DNA of 43,098 bases from an uncultured Clostridia bacterium (GTDB lineage: Bacteria; Bacillota; Clostridia; TANB77; CAG-508). The notes beneath the pieces were generated by a model, which saw only the letters and a list, made by a program, of their open reading frames with translations, did not search any database and was not told the origin of the DNA. The DNA is taken from assembly GCA_944390295.1 (NCBI GenBank), contig CALXPV010000004.1:1-43098 (forward strand), given 5' to 3'. The position numbers and the translations under genes are program-made. Positions 27,601 to 33,536 of this stretch are shown piece after piece. The first letter of the stretch is position 1; each line of letters starts with the position of its first letter.

Positions 27601-28568
27601 CCTCAGAATATTTAAAGGTAGAACATACAGATGCATATTTTACTAAATATGGATATGATCAAGCTGGGATGGAAAAATGGAGAGAAGATGAAGAAAAAAG
27701 AGCAGAAGCACCTGTGTATATAGAAAGAGATGGTAAAAGATATATTAAAGAAGGAACAGTAATTGGTACAACGACAAATTCTGACATAGCAATCTATTTT
27801 ATAAATCGAGAAAATTCTATGATTGAAGATGTTGAATCATATATTAGGCTTCCAGCCACTCCAAAGGGAAATGGTGATTACTTTTCAATGAAACGTACTT
27901 TATTATCTAGAGATGAATTTATAGATGCTGTTATTGCAGAAGCAAACAGACGTAATGGAGATTCTGTATGGAAAAGTAGGGATTCTGTAGGAGCACTTTA
28001 TGATAAATGTCTTGAATATCAAATGAATCCGGAATGGGTAGCGGTTACTGCTATAACCGAAAGTAATATGAGAAGTCCAAATGGAAACTATTGGGGATAT
28101 GGAACATATAATGGCGCAACATCAGTAGCCGATTACGGAGGATTTATTAAAACATTAGAGATAATGTTAGATACAATAAATGATTATCAAACTCCAGGTA
28201 CATGGTTTTACGATTCTATAATGCAAATGTATGAAGAAAGAAAAGCCTGTACAGAAAATGGAGGAATTAATAAAAATGGTTATGGACTTCCAGATAGTAT
28301 ACAAGGTATACAATCTAGATATTCAAATTTAGATCCTCATGGTTCAGGTGCATATTATTACATGGACCCAGATGTTGCGGGTGTGAAGACTATATATGAA
28401 ACTCACGAACAATTCTTAAGTTTATGTAAAAATAGTGGAAAAGCCGAACATGCTGTTGGAACACCATGTACAATCTGGGAAAATGGGCAATATACAGCAT
28501 ACCAAGTTGAGCAAAAAATAGAAATAGCACAACAAGTCTTTGGAGAAAGAGCAGGACAAGCACCATAA
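24657..28568 (+). CDS. Giant membrane-anchored lysozyme-like wall hydrolase (VirB1 role)
   Basis: 1303 residues, GTG start behind GGTGGTGAT. Order: Gly-rich cytosolic N-terminus, membrane helix (~43-71), a long extracytoplasmic region of unknown fold with acidic and Ala/Glu helical stretches (~480-560 and ~720-755), an Asp/Asn-rich linker (~885-915), a beta segment starting ASPVTGEII that recalls an M23/lipoyl-like barrel, and a C-terminal lysozyme/glucosaminidase-like domain (about 1070-1300). That domain has the likely catalytic Glu at E1135 in AVTAITESNM, followed by GYGTYNG. Gram-positive conjugation systems use such VirB1-like enzymes (CwlT, TcpG) to make holes in peptidoglycan. It is far longer than those. 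Confidence 0.75.
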   Translation: MADERDDPTGGSGGSGGGAGGKATGTAQKARKLAKILKSLKTFGLLGTIFVWVIIAIVVILIIIGLLGFFLEMPSLMGDKLAEIKNSVFGTIGSFLDGNKAYITEDDQLELAQYLENMGYPPYEFGFGELKEREEDGEISQSIDSKYLNAYLLADYNTYTVYSPVKSGISAFLHGAGEFFFGNPVTTPEDEGTKDAHFGMLHFEKYNDTSWDIGDIWTDNIDIDVQNKTLTLSASDWDVFINRSSQYTFNMDGWSARYGKPLDLSITLHLATMAPDLVYKLIMDEEENTAIYIGRTENQVRIRMKYKKNEGVTTNFGAISEDLANLDEVDEFETDELLQIEDFLAEHVEGNEIERLRKIEGNLKTFLNSSYSNYSDSKYWSGRAANFLLMDLSDPDNEQGVYQNAPSENCIKAMGEAIDAAIDISRDKLNDNQSFKHNNGEEGNQTYTELFGTYPGVQVSNGELMEFMAGDSGFALEYTQKVLELCEENDIPSPEELAENEEVKEELYNFAKEKLQALYDEAKPDIDLIYEVSGDEKADQLREEMEKIGLTDEALDRSDYYNDSTTSNADGEQLSKVEPYIVSVEKHWYRNVYFTLGAIESESEKDYIEEHYPDWDGAYETAESDATIEYDFQPGADSDDQALKPTENGRWVVVEKTISGESKSQVRDAVRGEVNAHTKELFVGTADKPAKYFVYDGSRDTAELIDELRKIYNETYQNELAFYVYSEPTEEQKAEALAAAEAAVEAEETKRGTNCFKEVDVRSNALAAFSILENNTSEDAEYILRDLKNLFVDLGYFTKEELKTSDTHVFQWPMMSYINPYWPQKRFEKQQRDYGTLIRSKVSTDNIRNGYNADGTERTEEEEQSGLYSPNFNTNTTVQPPKEDPDDDNTDNGDNTNTDDEQDEITNPTATLEDGFEPGLNVASPVTGEIIEEGADYIKIKVLDNTAITEYEPFYNKYKDVCPGYTMYIKGFQKVDINSESASEYLKVEHTDAYFTKYGYDQAGMEKWREDEEKRAEAPVYIERDGKRYIKEGTVIGTTTNSDIAIYFINRENSMIEDVESYIRLPATPKGNGDYFSMKRTLLSRDEFIDAVIAEANRRNGDSVWKSRDSVGALYDKCLEYQMNPEWVAVTAITESNMRSPNGNYWGYGTYNGATSVADYGGFIKTLEIMLDTINDYQTPGTWFYDSIMQMYEERKACTENGGINKNGYGLPDSIQGIQSRYSNLDPHGSGAYYYMDPDVAGVKTIYETHEQFLSLCKNSGKAEHAVGTPCTIWENGQYTAYQVEQKIEIAQQVFGERAGQAP

Positions 28569-28582
28569 TTAAGGAGGTAAAA

Positions 28583-29179
28583 GTGAAAGATTATAGATTT
28601 ATACAAATAATATTAATATTAGTAATTATTGTGAACATTGTTATTTGTGCATTAACAATACTTTATACTAATAAAATGGATCAAGAGACATCAGAAGAAG
28701 AACCACCTGAATATGAATATGTGCTTACCGAAAATACTACTTCGTTATCAAATCAATATAAAGGTAATATGACTGCAGACGAGATTATGAAATCAGTTTC
28801 TGATTTTATGATAAAAACAGTAAATGATATATTAAATAATTGTAGTGGAAAAACAGATTTACAAATATTAGAATATTATAGAAATAATAAAGATTCTTTA
28901 GTTTTATCTACAAGAATTAATGATGAAAGTATATTTTTACAATTAGTAAAACAAATTCAAATAGTAGCTAATGGAGCGAATTCATTAGAATATGAAAGTT
29001 CAAGCTATAATATAGACAGTTTTTATGATGAAAATGGTGCTGGACATGTTGTATTAGAAGTACAATACAAAGATAAAGAAAAAACGCAATTCCAACTTGT
29101 ACTAAGTAATACATCAAATATAATAGAATTTTTACCAGCTTCACAAATTACATCAAAGGAGGCTGATACTAATGGCTAG
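28583..29179 (+). CDS. Bitopic membrane protein, possibly VirB8-like
   Basis: 198 residues with a GTG start 6 bases after AAGGAGGT. One membrane helix (~7-28), an acidic linker, then an alpha/beta extracytoplasmic domain (~55-190; starts ADEIMKSVSDFMIKTVND and ends FQLVLSNTSNIIEFLP). Size and topology resemble its neighbours with NTF2-like domains, but the NTF2 signature is not clear. The ribosome site of the next gene lies inside its last codons and the genes overlap by 8 bases, so the two are translationally coupled and probably made in equal amounts. Confidence 0.6.
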   Translation: MKDYRFIQIILILVIIVNIVICALTILYTNKMDQETSEEEPPEYEYVLTENTTSLSNQYKGNMTADEIMKSVSDFMIKTVNDILNNCSGKTDLQILEYYRNNKDSLVLSTRINDESIFLQLVKQIQIVANGANSLEYESSSYNIDSFYDENGAGHVVLEVQYKDKEKTQFQLVLSNTSNIIEFLPASQITSKEADTNG

Positions 29180-29741
29180 AAAAAAAAGAAAAATACCAGC
29201 ACCACAAAAAAGAGTAAGGATATTGGTTGTTATAGCAATACTGTTAATCTTAATAAATGTTTATAATATTAGTAAATTAATAATAATTGCAAATAACAGA
29301 GAAAAAGCTAAAAATCTGAATACAGCTGAAGTAACTGGCTCAGAAAATATTACTGCAGAAGAAATAGAACAAAACGCAGAAGAAAGAGAGTTAGAAGGTC
29401 TTAAAGATGCAGATGAAAGAACAAGAATACAACAATATTGTGGTACTTTTATAAGACATATTGAAAATGGAGAATATGATAAGGCATATGACTTATTATA
29501 TCCAGATTTTAAAAATAATTATTTTAAAACATTAGAAGATTTTACAAAATATGTACAAGAAAAATTCCCTAGTGATTTAATACTTGTATCTTATGATAAT
29601 ATAGAAAGACAAGGACAATATTATATACTGTTTACTACAATAACATCACCGTTACAACCAGATTATTCTATGGAAGAAAGATTCTTCTTTGTAGAGAATG
29701 ATTTTAATGATTTTAAAGTATCATTTGAAGTAAAACAATAA
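29172..29741 (+). CDS. Bitopic protein with NTF2-like domain (VirB8-like)
   Basis: 189 residues: very basic N-terminus (ARKKRKIPAPQKRVR), one membrane helix (~16-40), an acidic linker, then a compact NTF2-like domain (~85-189) with IRHIENGEYDKAYDLLYPDF, and FKTLEDFTKYVQEKF, closely parallel to the protein at 23686 (VDYCNNKEYQKAYDMISDEC, FKEYVDKRF). The shared pattern is [FY]-x-x-A-Y-D-[LM]-[IL]. Coupled to the previous gene by an 8-base overlap. Probably a scaffold subunit of the secretion channel. Confidence 0.7.
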   Translation: MARKKRKIPAPQKRVRILVVIAILLILINVYNISKLIIIANNREKAKNLNTAEVTGSENITAEEIEQNAEERELEGLKDADERTRIQQYCGTFIRHIENGEYDKAYDLLYPDFKNNYFKTLEDFTKYVQEKFPSDLILVSYDNIERQGQYYILFTTITSPLQPDYSMEERFFFVENDFNDFKVSFEVKQ

Positions 29742-29755
29742 AAGGGGGAGGCATT

Positions 29756-30802
29756 ATGCCAGAGAAAAGTTTAGATGAAAGAATTAAAGAGCAAAAAGAA
29801 AGACAATTAGCTTTAGAAAAGAAAATAGAAAAAGCTAACCAAGAAAAAGAAGATGCTTTATATTTAAAAGAAATTAAAGAAAAAGCAGAAGTAGAAAATG
29901 CAGATAATATAGAAAACATATATCTTTTATCTGAAGTAGAGCTTAATGAACAAATAAAGATTAAAGCAAAACAATTAGCTTTAGTAGCATATAAAACTGG
30001 AAAATATGATTTATATAAAAATACAGAACTAATTGCTACAATTGATGAAAATGGAATGGTAGAATTTGAAGAAGAATATAGTAAAGAATTAGAAAAATAT
30101 TTGCCACCAGAAAGCTTAGAAATGGAGAAGGTTGATCCGGAAGAAATGATTGAAAAATCAAAAGAAGAAGGAAAAACAGATCTAAAGAAAGAAGAAGAGA
30201 AAGAAAAAGAAGAAGAGGAAAAAAAAGAGACAGTTGATAAGTTGAAAGAGGATACTGGATTGGAAATAATATCTTTAGTAAGAATAGAGGACGAAAGATT
30301 TTCAGATGATATTGTTGGATACCAAACAGGATATTCTGAACAATATGTTGCATTAACAAAGGATGGAACATTTCACTTAGTGGGAGAAAAGTCTGATGGA
30401 AGTTTTGAAGAGCATCCTGACTTTTTAGGCGCTTCATCAGCGTATGCAAGTGAGCAACCTGAATATGATGAAAATGGTAATTGTTGTGGAAATAGTACTG
30501 TAGATTTAGTTATGAGAAAAAAAGATGGAAAAGAAAGTTTAGGTATAGATATGAGTTATGGTTCTATTACATTAACTAATATAGATACTAACGAACCAAT
30601 TGAAACATCTAATTATACTCCTACACAATCTGAAATTGATGAAAGAAAATTAGCTGATGCAAAAGGAAGAGAGGCTCTATTACGAAAAGAAAAGGTAAAT
30701 GAAGATAAGAAAAAGGAAGAACTAAAAAGAGCAGAAATGGAAGCAGAAGAAGATGACGGACATGGATGGCCTGAAGAAAGAAAGGCTCCAGGAGAAATAT
30801 AA
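29756..30802 (+). CDS. Cytosolic charged coiled-coil protein of unknown function
   Basis: 348 residues, no signal peptide or membrane helix. N-terminal coiled coil (~1-50, Glu/Lys/Gln-rich), a small globular part (~60-115; YLLSEVELNEQIKIKAKQL), a second acidic coil (~130-170), a beta-rich domain (~175-285; VALTKDGTFHLVGEKSDGS) and a charged helical end (DDGHGWPEERKAPGEI). It contains CC at ENGNCCGNST. No family recognised. As the last gene of the locus and the only clearly cytosolic partner besides the ATPase domain, it could be an effector, chaperone or regulator; this is guesswork. The ribosome site is AAGGGGGAGG. Confidence 0.6.
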   Translation: MPEKSLDERIKEQKERQLALEKKIEKANQEKEDALYLKEIKEKAEVENADNIENIYLLSEVELNEQIKIKAKQLALVAYKTGKYDLYKNTELIATIDENGMVEFEEEYSKELEKYLPPESLEMEKVDPEEMIEKSKEEGKTDLKKEEEKEKEEEEKKETVDKLKEDTGLEIISLVRIEDERFSDDIVGYQTGYSEQYVALTKDGTFHLVGEKSDGSFEEHPDFLGASSAYASEQPEYDENGNCCGNSTVDLVMRKKDGKESLGIDMSYGSITLTNIDTNEPIETSNYTPTQSEIDERKLADAKGREALLRKEKVNEDKKKEELKRAEMEAEEDDGHGWPEERKAPGEI

Positions 30803-30808
30803 TAGTAA

Positions 30809-30849
30809 TAAAAATCACTTATTCGAATATATTTGAATAGGTGATTTTT
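30809..30849 (+). terminator. Terminator-like hairpin overlapping the ribosome site of the next gene
   Basis: AAAAATCAC (30809-30817) pairs with GTGATTTTT (30841-30849), extended by GU pairs and an ATTC/GAAT segment. The right arm contains the ribosome site GGGTGAT and ends at the GTG start at 30850, so folding would both stop transcription and hide the start of the carboxypeptidase gene. Confidence 0.65.
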
Positions 30850-32079
30850 GTGGTTAAAAAGATAGGAATAATAATATTATTAATAGTATTTATAAGCAGT
30901 AGCGTTTATTCTGATGAAATAGATACAGAAGAAATAATATGGAAAGATAATTTTATACAAGCAAGTAATAGTAAAGAAGAACCAAAAATAAATTCTAGAT
31001 CAGCAGTAGTTTATGATAGGAAATCAAAAAAAGTAATATGGGGAAAAAAGGAAAATGAAAGAAGACCAATGGCATCAACTACAAAGATTATGACAGCTAT
31101 AGTTGTTTTAGAAAATGCAAATTTGGATGATACTGTTATAGTATCTAAAAAGGCAGCTGGTACGGGAGGTTCTAGGCTCGGACTTAAGACAGGAGATAAA
31201 ATAACGATTAATAATTTATTATATGGATTATTATTGGTTTCAGGAAATGATGCTGCAGTTGCATTAGCAGAACATGTAAGTGGAAGTGTGGAATCTTTTG
31301 CAGAAAGAATGAATCAAAAAGCAGAAGAAATGAGGCTAGAAGATACACATTTTATTGTACCTCATGGACTTGATATGGAGAATCACTATACAACTGCATT
31401 AGAATTAGCAGAAATGGCAGACTATGCAATGAATAATAAAAAATTTACAGAAATAGTTGCAACTAAAGTTAAAACAATAAACATTAGCGGTAGAAGTAAG
31501 TCATTAATAAATACAAATGAATTATTAGGAAATTTAGAAGGTGTAAATGGTGTTAAGACTGGTTTTACAAATGGCGCTAATAGATGTTTAGTAACGTCAG
31601 TCAGCAGAAATGGAATGAATGTTATTGCGGTTGTACTAGGTGCAGATACAAAAAAAGACAGAACAAGAGATAGTGTAGAGATAATTGAATATGCATATAA
31701 AAACTATACAATATATGATTTAGAAGAATTGATAAAAGAGAATTATGAAGATTGGAAGAATATTAATGAAAAAAGAATTGATGTGATACGAGGAAAAAAC
31801 AAAAATATAACAACTAAATTAGACAAATTAGATAATTATAATATTCCTATAAAGAAACAAGACATAGATAATTTAAAAGTAGAAATATTTGCTTTAAAGG
31901 AGATAGAAGCACCAATATATGTAGATGACTATATTGGAAAAATTATTGTATATAATGGTGAAGAGAAATTATATGAGTTATGTATAAGAAGTGATGTTGA
32001 TATAGCTAGACTTACATTTTTTGATTATTTTTACAATTTATTAAAAGATAATATAGTAAATATGGAAGAAGCGATGTAA
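30850..32079 (+). CDS. D-alanyl-D-alanine carboxypeptidase (peptidase S11)
   Basis: 409 residues from GTG 30850 (the GTG at 30841 sits inside the ribosome site). A signal peptide (~1-21, ending VYSDE) precedes an S11 penicillin-binding domain with all three motifs: S76-T-T-K79, SGN (in LLVSGNDAAV) and KTG (in GVKTGFTNGA). A C-terminal domain of about 120 residues follows, as in DacF/DacB types. The enzyme removes the terminal D-Ala of stem pentapeptides, limiting cross-linking, which would suit a locus that must cross the wall or a spore former. It is preceded by a hairpin rather than an evident promoter, so it may be read from the secretion operon. Confidence 0.92.
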   Translation: MVKKIGIIILLIVFISSSVYSDEIDTEEIIWKDNFIQASNSKEEPKINSRSAVVYDRKSKKVIWGKKENERRPMASTTKIMTAIVVLENANLDDTVIVSKKAAGTGGSRLGLKTGDKITINNLLYGLLLVSGNDAAVALAEHVSGSVESFAERMNQKAEEMRLEDTHFIVPHGLDMENHYTTALELAEMADYAMNNKKFTEIVATKVKTINISGRSKSLINTNELLGNLEGVNGVKTGFTNGANRCLVTSVSRNGMNVIAVVLGADTKKDRTRDSVEIIEYAYKNYTIYDLEELIKENYEDWKNINEKRIDVIRGKNKNITTKLDKLDNYNIPIKKQDIDNLKVEIFALKEIEAPIYVDDYIGKIIVYNGEEKLYELCIRSDVDIARLTFFDYFYNLLKDNIVNMEEAM

Positions 32080-32094
32080 AAGTAAAAAAATGTA

Positions 32095-32123
32095 TTGACT
32101 AAGCCAAAAGAATTTGGTAAAAT
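32095..32123 (+). promoter_or_regulatory. Promoter of the tRNA pair
   Basis: TTGACT at 32095-32100, 17 bp, TAAAAT at 32118-32123, 22 bases before tRNA-Gly. Confidence 0.7.
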
Positions 32124-32145
32124 GTATATGCTGTAAAAAGCATAT

Positions 32146-32221
<76 letters not shown>

Positions 32222-32225
32222 GATT

Positions 32226-32262
32226 ATAAGTCATTCGTGATTATAATTTGCGAATGACTTAT
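32226..32262. repeat. 12-bp inverted repeat between the two tRNA genes
   Basis: ATAAGTCATTCG (32226-32237) and CGAATGACTTAT (32251-32262). No T-tract follows, so it is more likely a processing stem or weak pause than a terminator. Confidence 0.6.
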
Positions 32263-32323
32263 ATAATTGAATTGGTAATATATTTTATTTATTATCATAT
32301 AATATATTAATCTTATTTAATAT

Positions 32324-32398
32324 GGCGACATAGCCAAGAGGCTAAGGCACGAGTCTGCAAAACTCTGATCCCCGGTTCGAATCCGGGTGTCGCCTCCA
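32324..32398 (+). tRNA. tRNA-Cys (anticodon GCA)
   Basis: Acceptor GGCGACA/TGTCGCC, D-arm GCC/GGC, anticodon loop CTGCAAA with GCA, T-arm CCCGG/CCGGG around TTCGAAT, and encoded CCA (32396-32398). The first base pair of the anticodon stem (position 27:43) is C-T, a mismatch where relatives usually pair. Probably cotranscribed with tRNA-Gly. Confidence 0.95.
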
Positions 32399-32464
32399 AT
32401 TTGAATAAGTTTAGACGGTTATTATAGAATGTTACAAAATATCATAGATAACCAAATTTACTGA

Positions 32465-32497
32465 ACATACTGTCTTTGAAAACAGTATGTTATTTTT
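32465..32497 (+). terminator. Terminator after the tRNA genes
   Basis: ACATACTGT (32465-32473) and ACAGTATGT (32482-32490) with an eight-base loop, then TATTTTT. Confidence 0.85.
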
Positions 32498-32520
32498 ATA
32501 TTTAACATGGAATATCATAT

Positions 32521-32557
32521 AATATTACAGGCGTTGCAATAAAATTGCAGTAATATT
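32521..32557. promoter_or_regulatory. Nested inverted repeat over the cupin gene promoter
   Basis: AATATTAC (32521-32528) and GTAATATT (32550-32557) enclose a second pair TTGCAAT/ATTGCA. A -10 like TATAAT at 32518-32523 overlaps the left arm, and the right arm ends 3 bases before the ribosome site. It could be an operator or an RNA hairpin controlling the cupin gene. A related ATTGCA palindrome lies at 33347-33365. Confidence 0.5.
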
Positions 32558-32571
32558 TTGGAGGAATAATT

Positions 32572-32928
32572 ATGGAATACATAAAAAAGTTACCACTTGA
32601 ACCATCTTTTATACAAAATGGACTAAATGGATATAGTTATGAAATAGCAAATAAAAATATTAGTATAGATATTGAAGATGTTTACAAAGGACATGAAAAA
32701 TATTGTAAGAGTCTAGTTAGTACATTTATCTATTATGTATTAGAGGGAACAGGAGTATTTAAAATAGAAAATAATAAATATAATGTAGAGCAAGGAGATG
32801 TAATAGAAATCCCACCAAATACAGAGTTTGTTTTTGCAGGCAAAATGAGGTTACTTCTAATAATGAATCCAGCTTTTAATAAAGATAACGAAGTAGATGG
32901 AGCATATAATGATTTATATGTGGATTAA
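32572..32928 (+). CDS. Small single-domain cupin protein
   Basis: 118 residues forming one cupin barrel: STFIYYVLEGTGVFKIENNK is motif 1-like and QGDVIEIPPNTEFVF is motif 2 (GD..IPP...). Most cupins bind a metal with two His and a Glu in motif 1; here the usual G(X)5HXH is replaced (VSTFIYY), so metal binding and catalysis are doubtful and ligand sensing is as likely. The ribosome site is TTGGAGG. It stands alone between the tRNA terminator and a candidate toxin-antitoxin locus; regulation by the inverted repeat upstream is plausible. Confidence 0.75.
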   Translation: MEYIKKLPLEPSFIQNGLNGYSYEIANKNISIDIEDVYKGHEKYCKSLVSTFIYYVLEGTGVFKIENNKYNVEQGDVIEIPPNTEFVFAGKMRLLLIMNPAFNKDNEVDGAYNDLYVD

Positions 32929-32974
32929 TAGTACTATATAAATTTATAGAAATCTTGGACATAAAAAATAATAT

Positions 32975-33003
32975 TTGACATATAATAATTAATGTAGTAT
33001 ACT
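32975..33003 (+). promoter_or_regulatory. Promoter of the candidate antitoxin RNA
   Basis: TTGACA at 32975-32980, 17 bp, TATACT at 32998-33003. No ORF with a ribosome site follows before the terminator at 33063-33097. Confidence 0.75.
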
Positions 33004-33009
33004 ATATTT

Positions 33010-33097
33010 AGCTTATAAGCAAGTTAATTTGATGTATAACATTTGTGAAAATGTAACACTTGAAAAAGACTAACAGGGCAAAAAGGTTAGTCTTTTT
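33010..33097 (+). ncRNA. Candidate antisense RNA of a type I toxin-antitoxin
   Basis: About 88 bases from the expected start of the promoter above to the first hairpin terminator. It contains AATTTGATGTAT (33026-33037), CATTTGTG (33040-33047), TAACAC (33054-33059) and TAGCTTAT (33009-33016). The same four blocks occur on the plus strand at 33190-33201, 33207-33214, 33219-33224 and 33233-33240, that is, opposite the start region and leader of the convergent toxin mRNA. The RNA is thus complementary to the toxin start codon, ribosome-site side and leader loop. This matches RNA II of the par/fst system in layout (known family); identity is inferred. Confidence 0.65.
33063..33097. terminator. First hairpin of a double bidirectional terminator
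   Basis: AAAAAGACTAAC (33063-33074) and GTTAGTCTTTTT (33086-33097), loop of 11 containing GGGCAAA. A-rich and T-rich flanks allow action on both strands. Confidence 0.85.
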
Positions 33098-33104
33098 CCA
33101 TTAT

Positions 33105-33136
33105 AAAAGACTAGGAGGGCAAATCCTAGTCTTTTT
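33105..33136. terminator. Second hairpin of a double bidirectional terminator
   Basis: AAAAGACTAGGA (33105-33116) and TCCTAGTCTTTT (33124-33135) with loop GGGCAAA, the same loop core and stem start as the first hairpin, so the two look duplicated. It lies just beyond the stop of the minus-strand toxin gene. Confidence 0.85.
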
Positions 33137-33140
33137 CTGT

Positions 33141-33209
33141 CTAATCATCTAATTCTTTTAAAATCAAAAGAATAATGATTAATGCAATCAATTTGATGTA
33201 TTTTTTCAT
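33141..33209 (-). CDS. 22-residue hydrophobic peptide, candidate Fst-like toxin
   Basis: On the minus strand, an ATG at 33209-33207 opens a 22-residue frame: a Lys-rich start (MKKYIKL), a hydrophobic stretch IALIIILLIL and an acidic end KELDD, the composition of Fst/Ldr-type membrane toxins though shorter than Fst (about 33 residues). A very strong ribosome site AAAGGAGGTG (33231-33222) lies 12 bases before it. In the leader CCTTTC can pair with GAAAGG, hiding part of the ribosome site, as the leader helix does in fst mRNA. Promoter and shared terminator are listed separately. Too short for automatic gene finding. Confidence 0.65.
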   Translation of the reverse strand: MKKYIKLIALIIILLILKELDD

Positions 33210-33257
33210 TTGTGCAAATAACACCTCCTTTCTAGCTTATTGCCGAAAGGCTATTTT

Positions 33258-33286
33258 AATATACAATATTTTATTAAATTCTTCAA
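33258..33286 (-). promoter_or_regulatory. Promoter of the candidate toxin mRNA
   Basis: On the minus strand: TTGAAG (33286-33281), 17 bp, TATATT (33263-33258), about 49 bases before the toxin start codon. Confidence 0.6.
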
Positions 33287-33346
33287 TAAGATTTAAATAT
33301 TTTTCCAAATTCATTTTAAAATAATAATTTATACATCTTATATCGC

Positions 33347-33365
33347 ATTGCAGTAAAATTGCAAT
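33347..33365. repeat. ATTGCA inverted repeat
   Basis: ATTGCAGTAAAATTGCAAT can pair ATTGCA with TGCAAT. It resembles the inner part of the element at 32529-32550 before the cupin gene. Confidence 0.45.
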
Positions 33366-33536
33366 AAATTTAAACTATACAAGTCTGAAACTATGCGAAA
33401 ATAGAGGCTTTGAGGCTGGTTATTATCTGACTGTCGCCTCCATAAAAGAGTAGGAACACTGCTCTTTATTTTTTTGGTCAAAGGAATTGTAAAAAAATTA
33501 AGCGAATGATATTATATAAAATAAGAGGTGATGTTT
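33366..33536. other. Intergenic region with a tRNA 3'-end duplicate
   Basis: No gene is seen. TGTCGCCTCCA at 33432-33442 repeats the last 11 bases of tRNA-Cys (32388-32398) and lies just before a hairpin terminator. It may be one end of an integrated segment or a decayed tRNA copy. Confidence 0.4.
33444..33477 (+). terminator. Terminator-like hairpin
   Basis: AAAGAG and CTCTTT arms around an imperfect loop, followed by ATTTTTTT. No gene with a clear start feeds it from directly upstream, which suggests an unrecognised RNA or a remnant. Confidence 0.55.

Noticed and set aside
10618..30802. Complete conjugative element (ICE)
   Set aside because: No relaxase, VirD4 coupling protein, integrase or flanking direct repeats could be seen around the locus.
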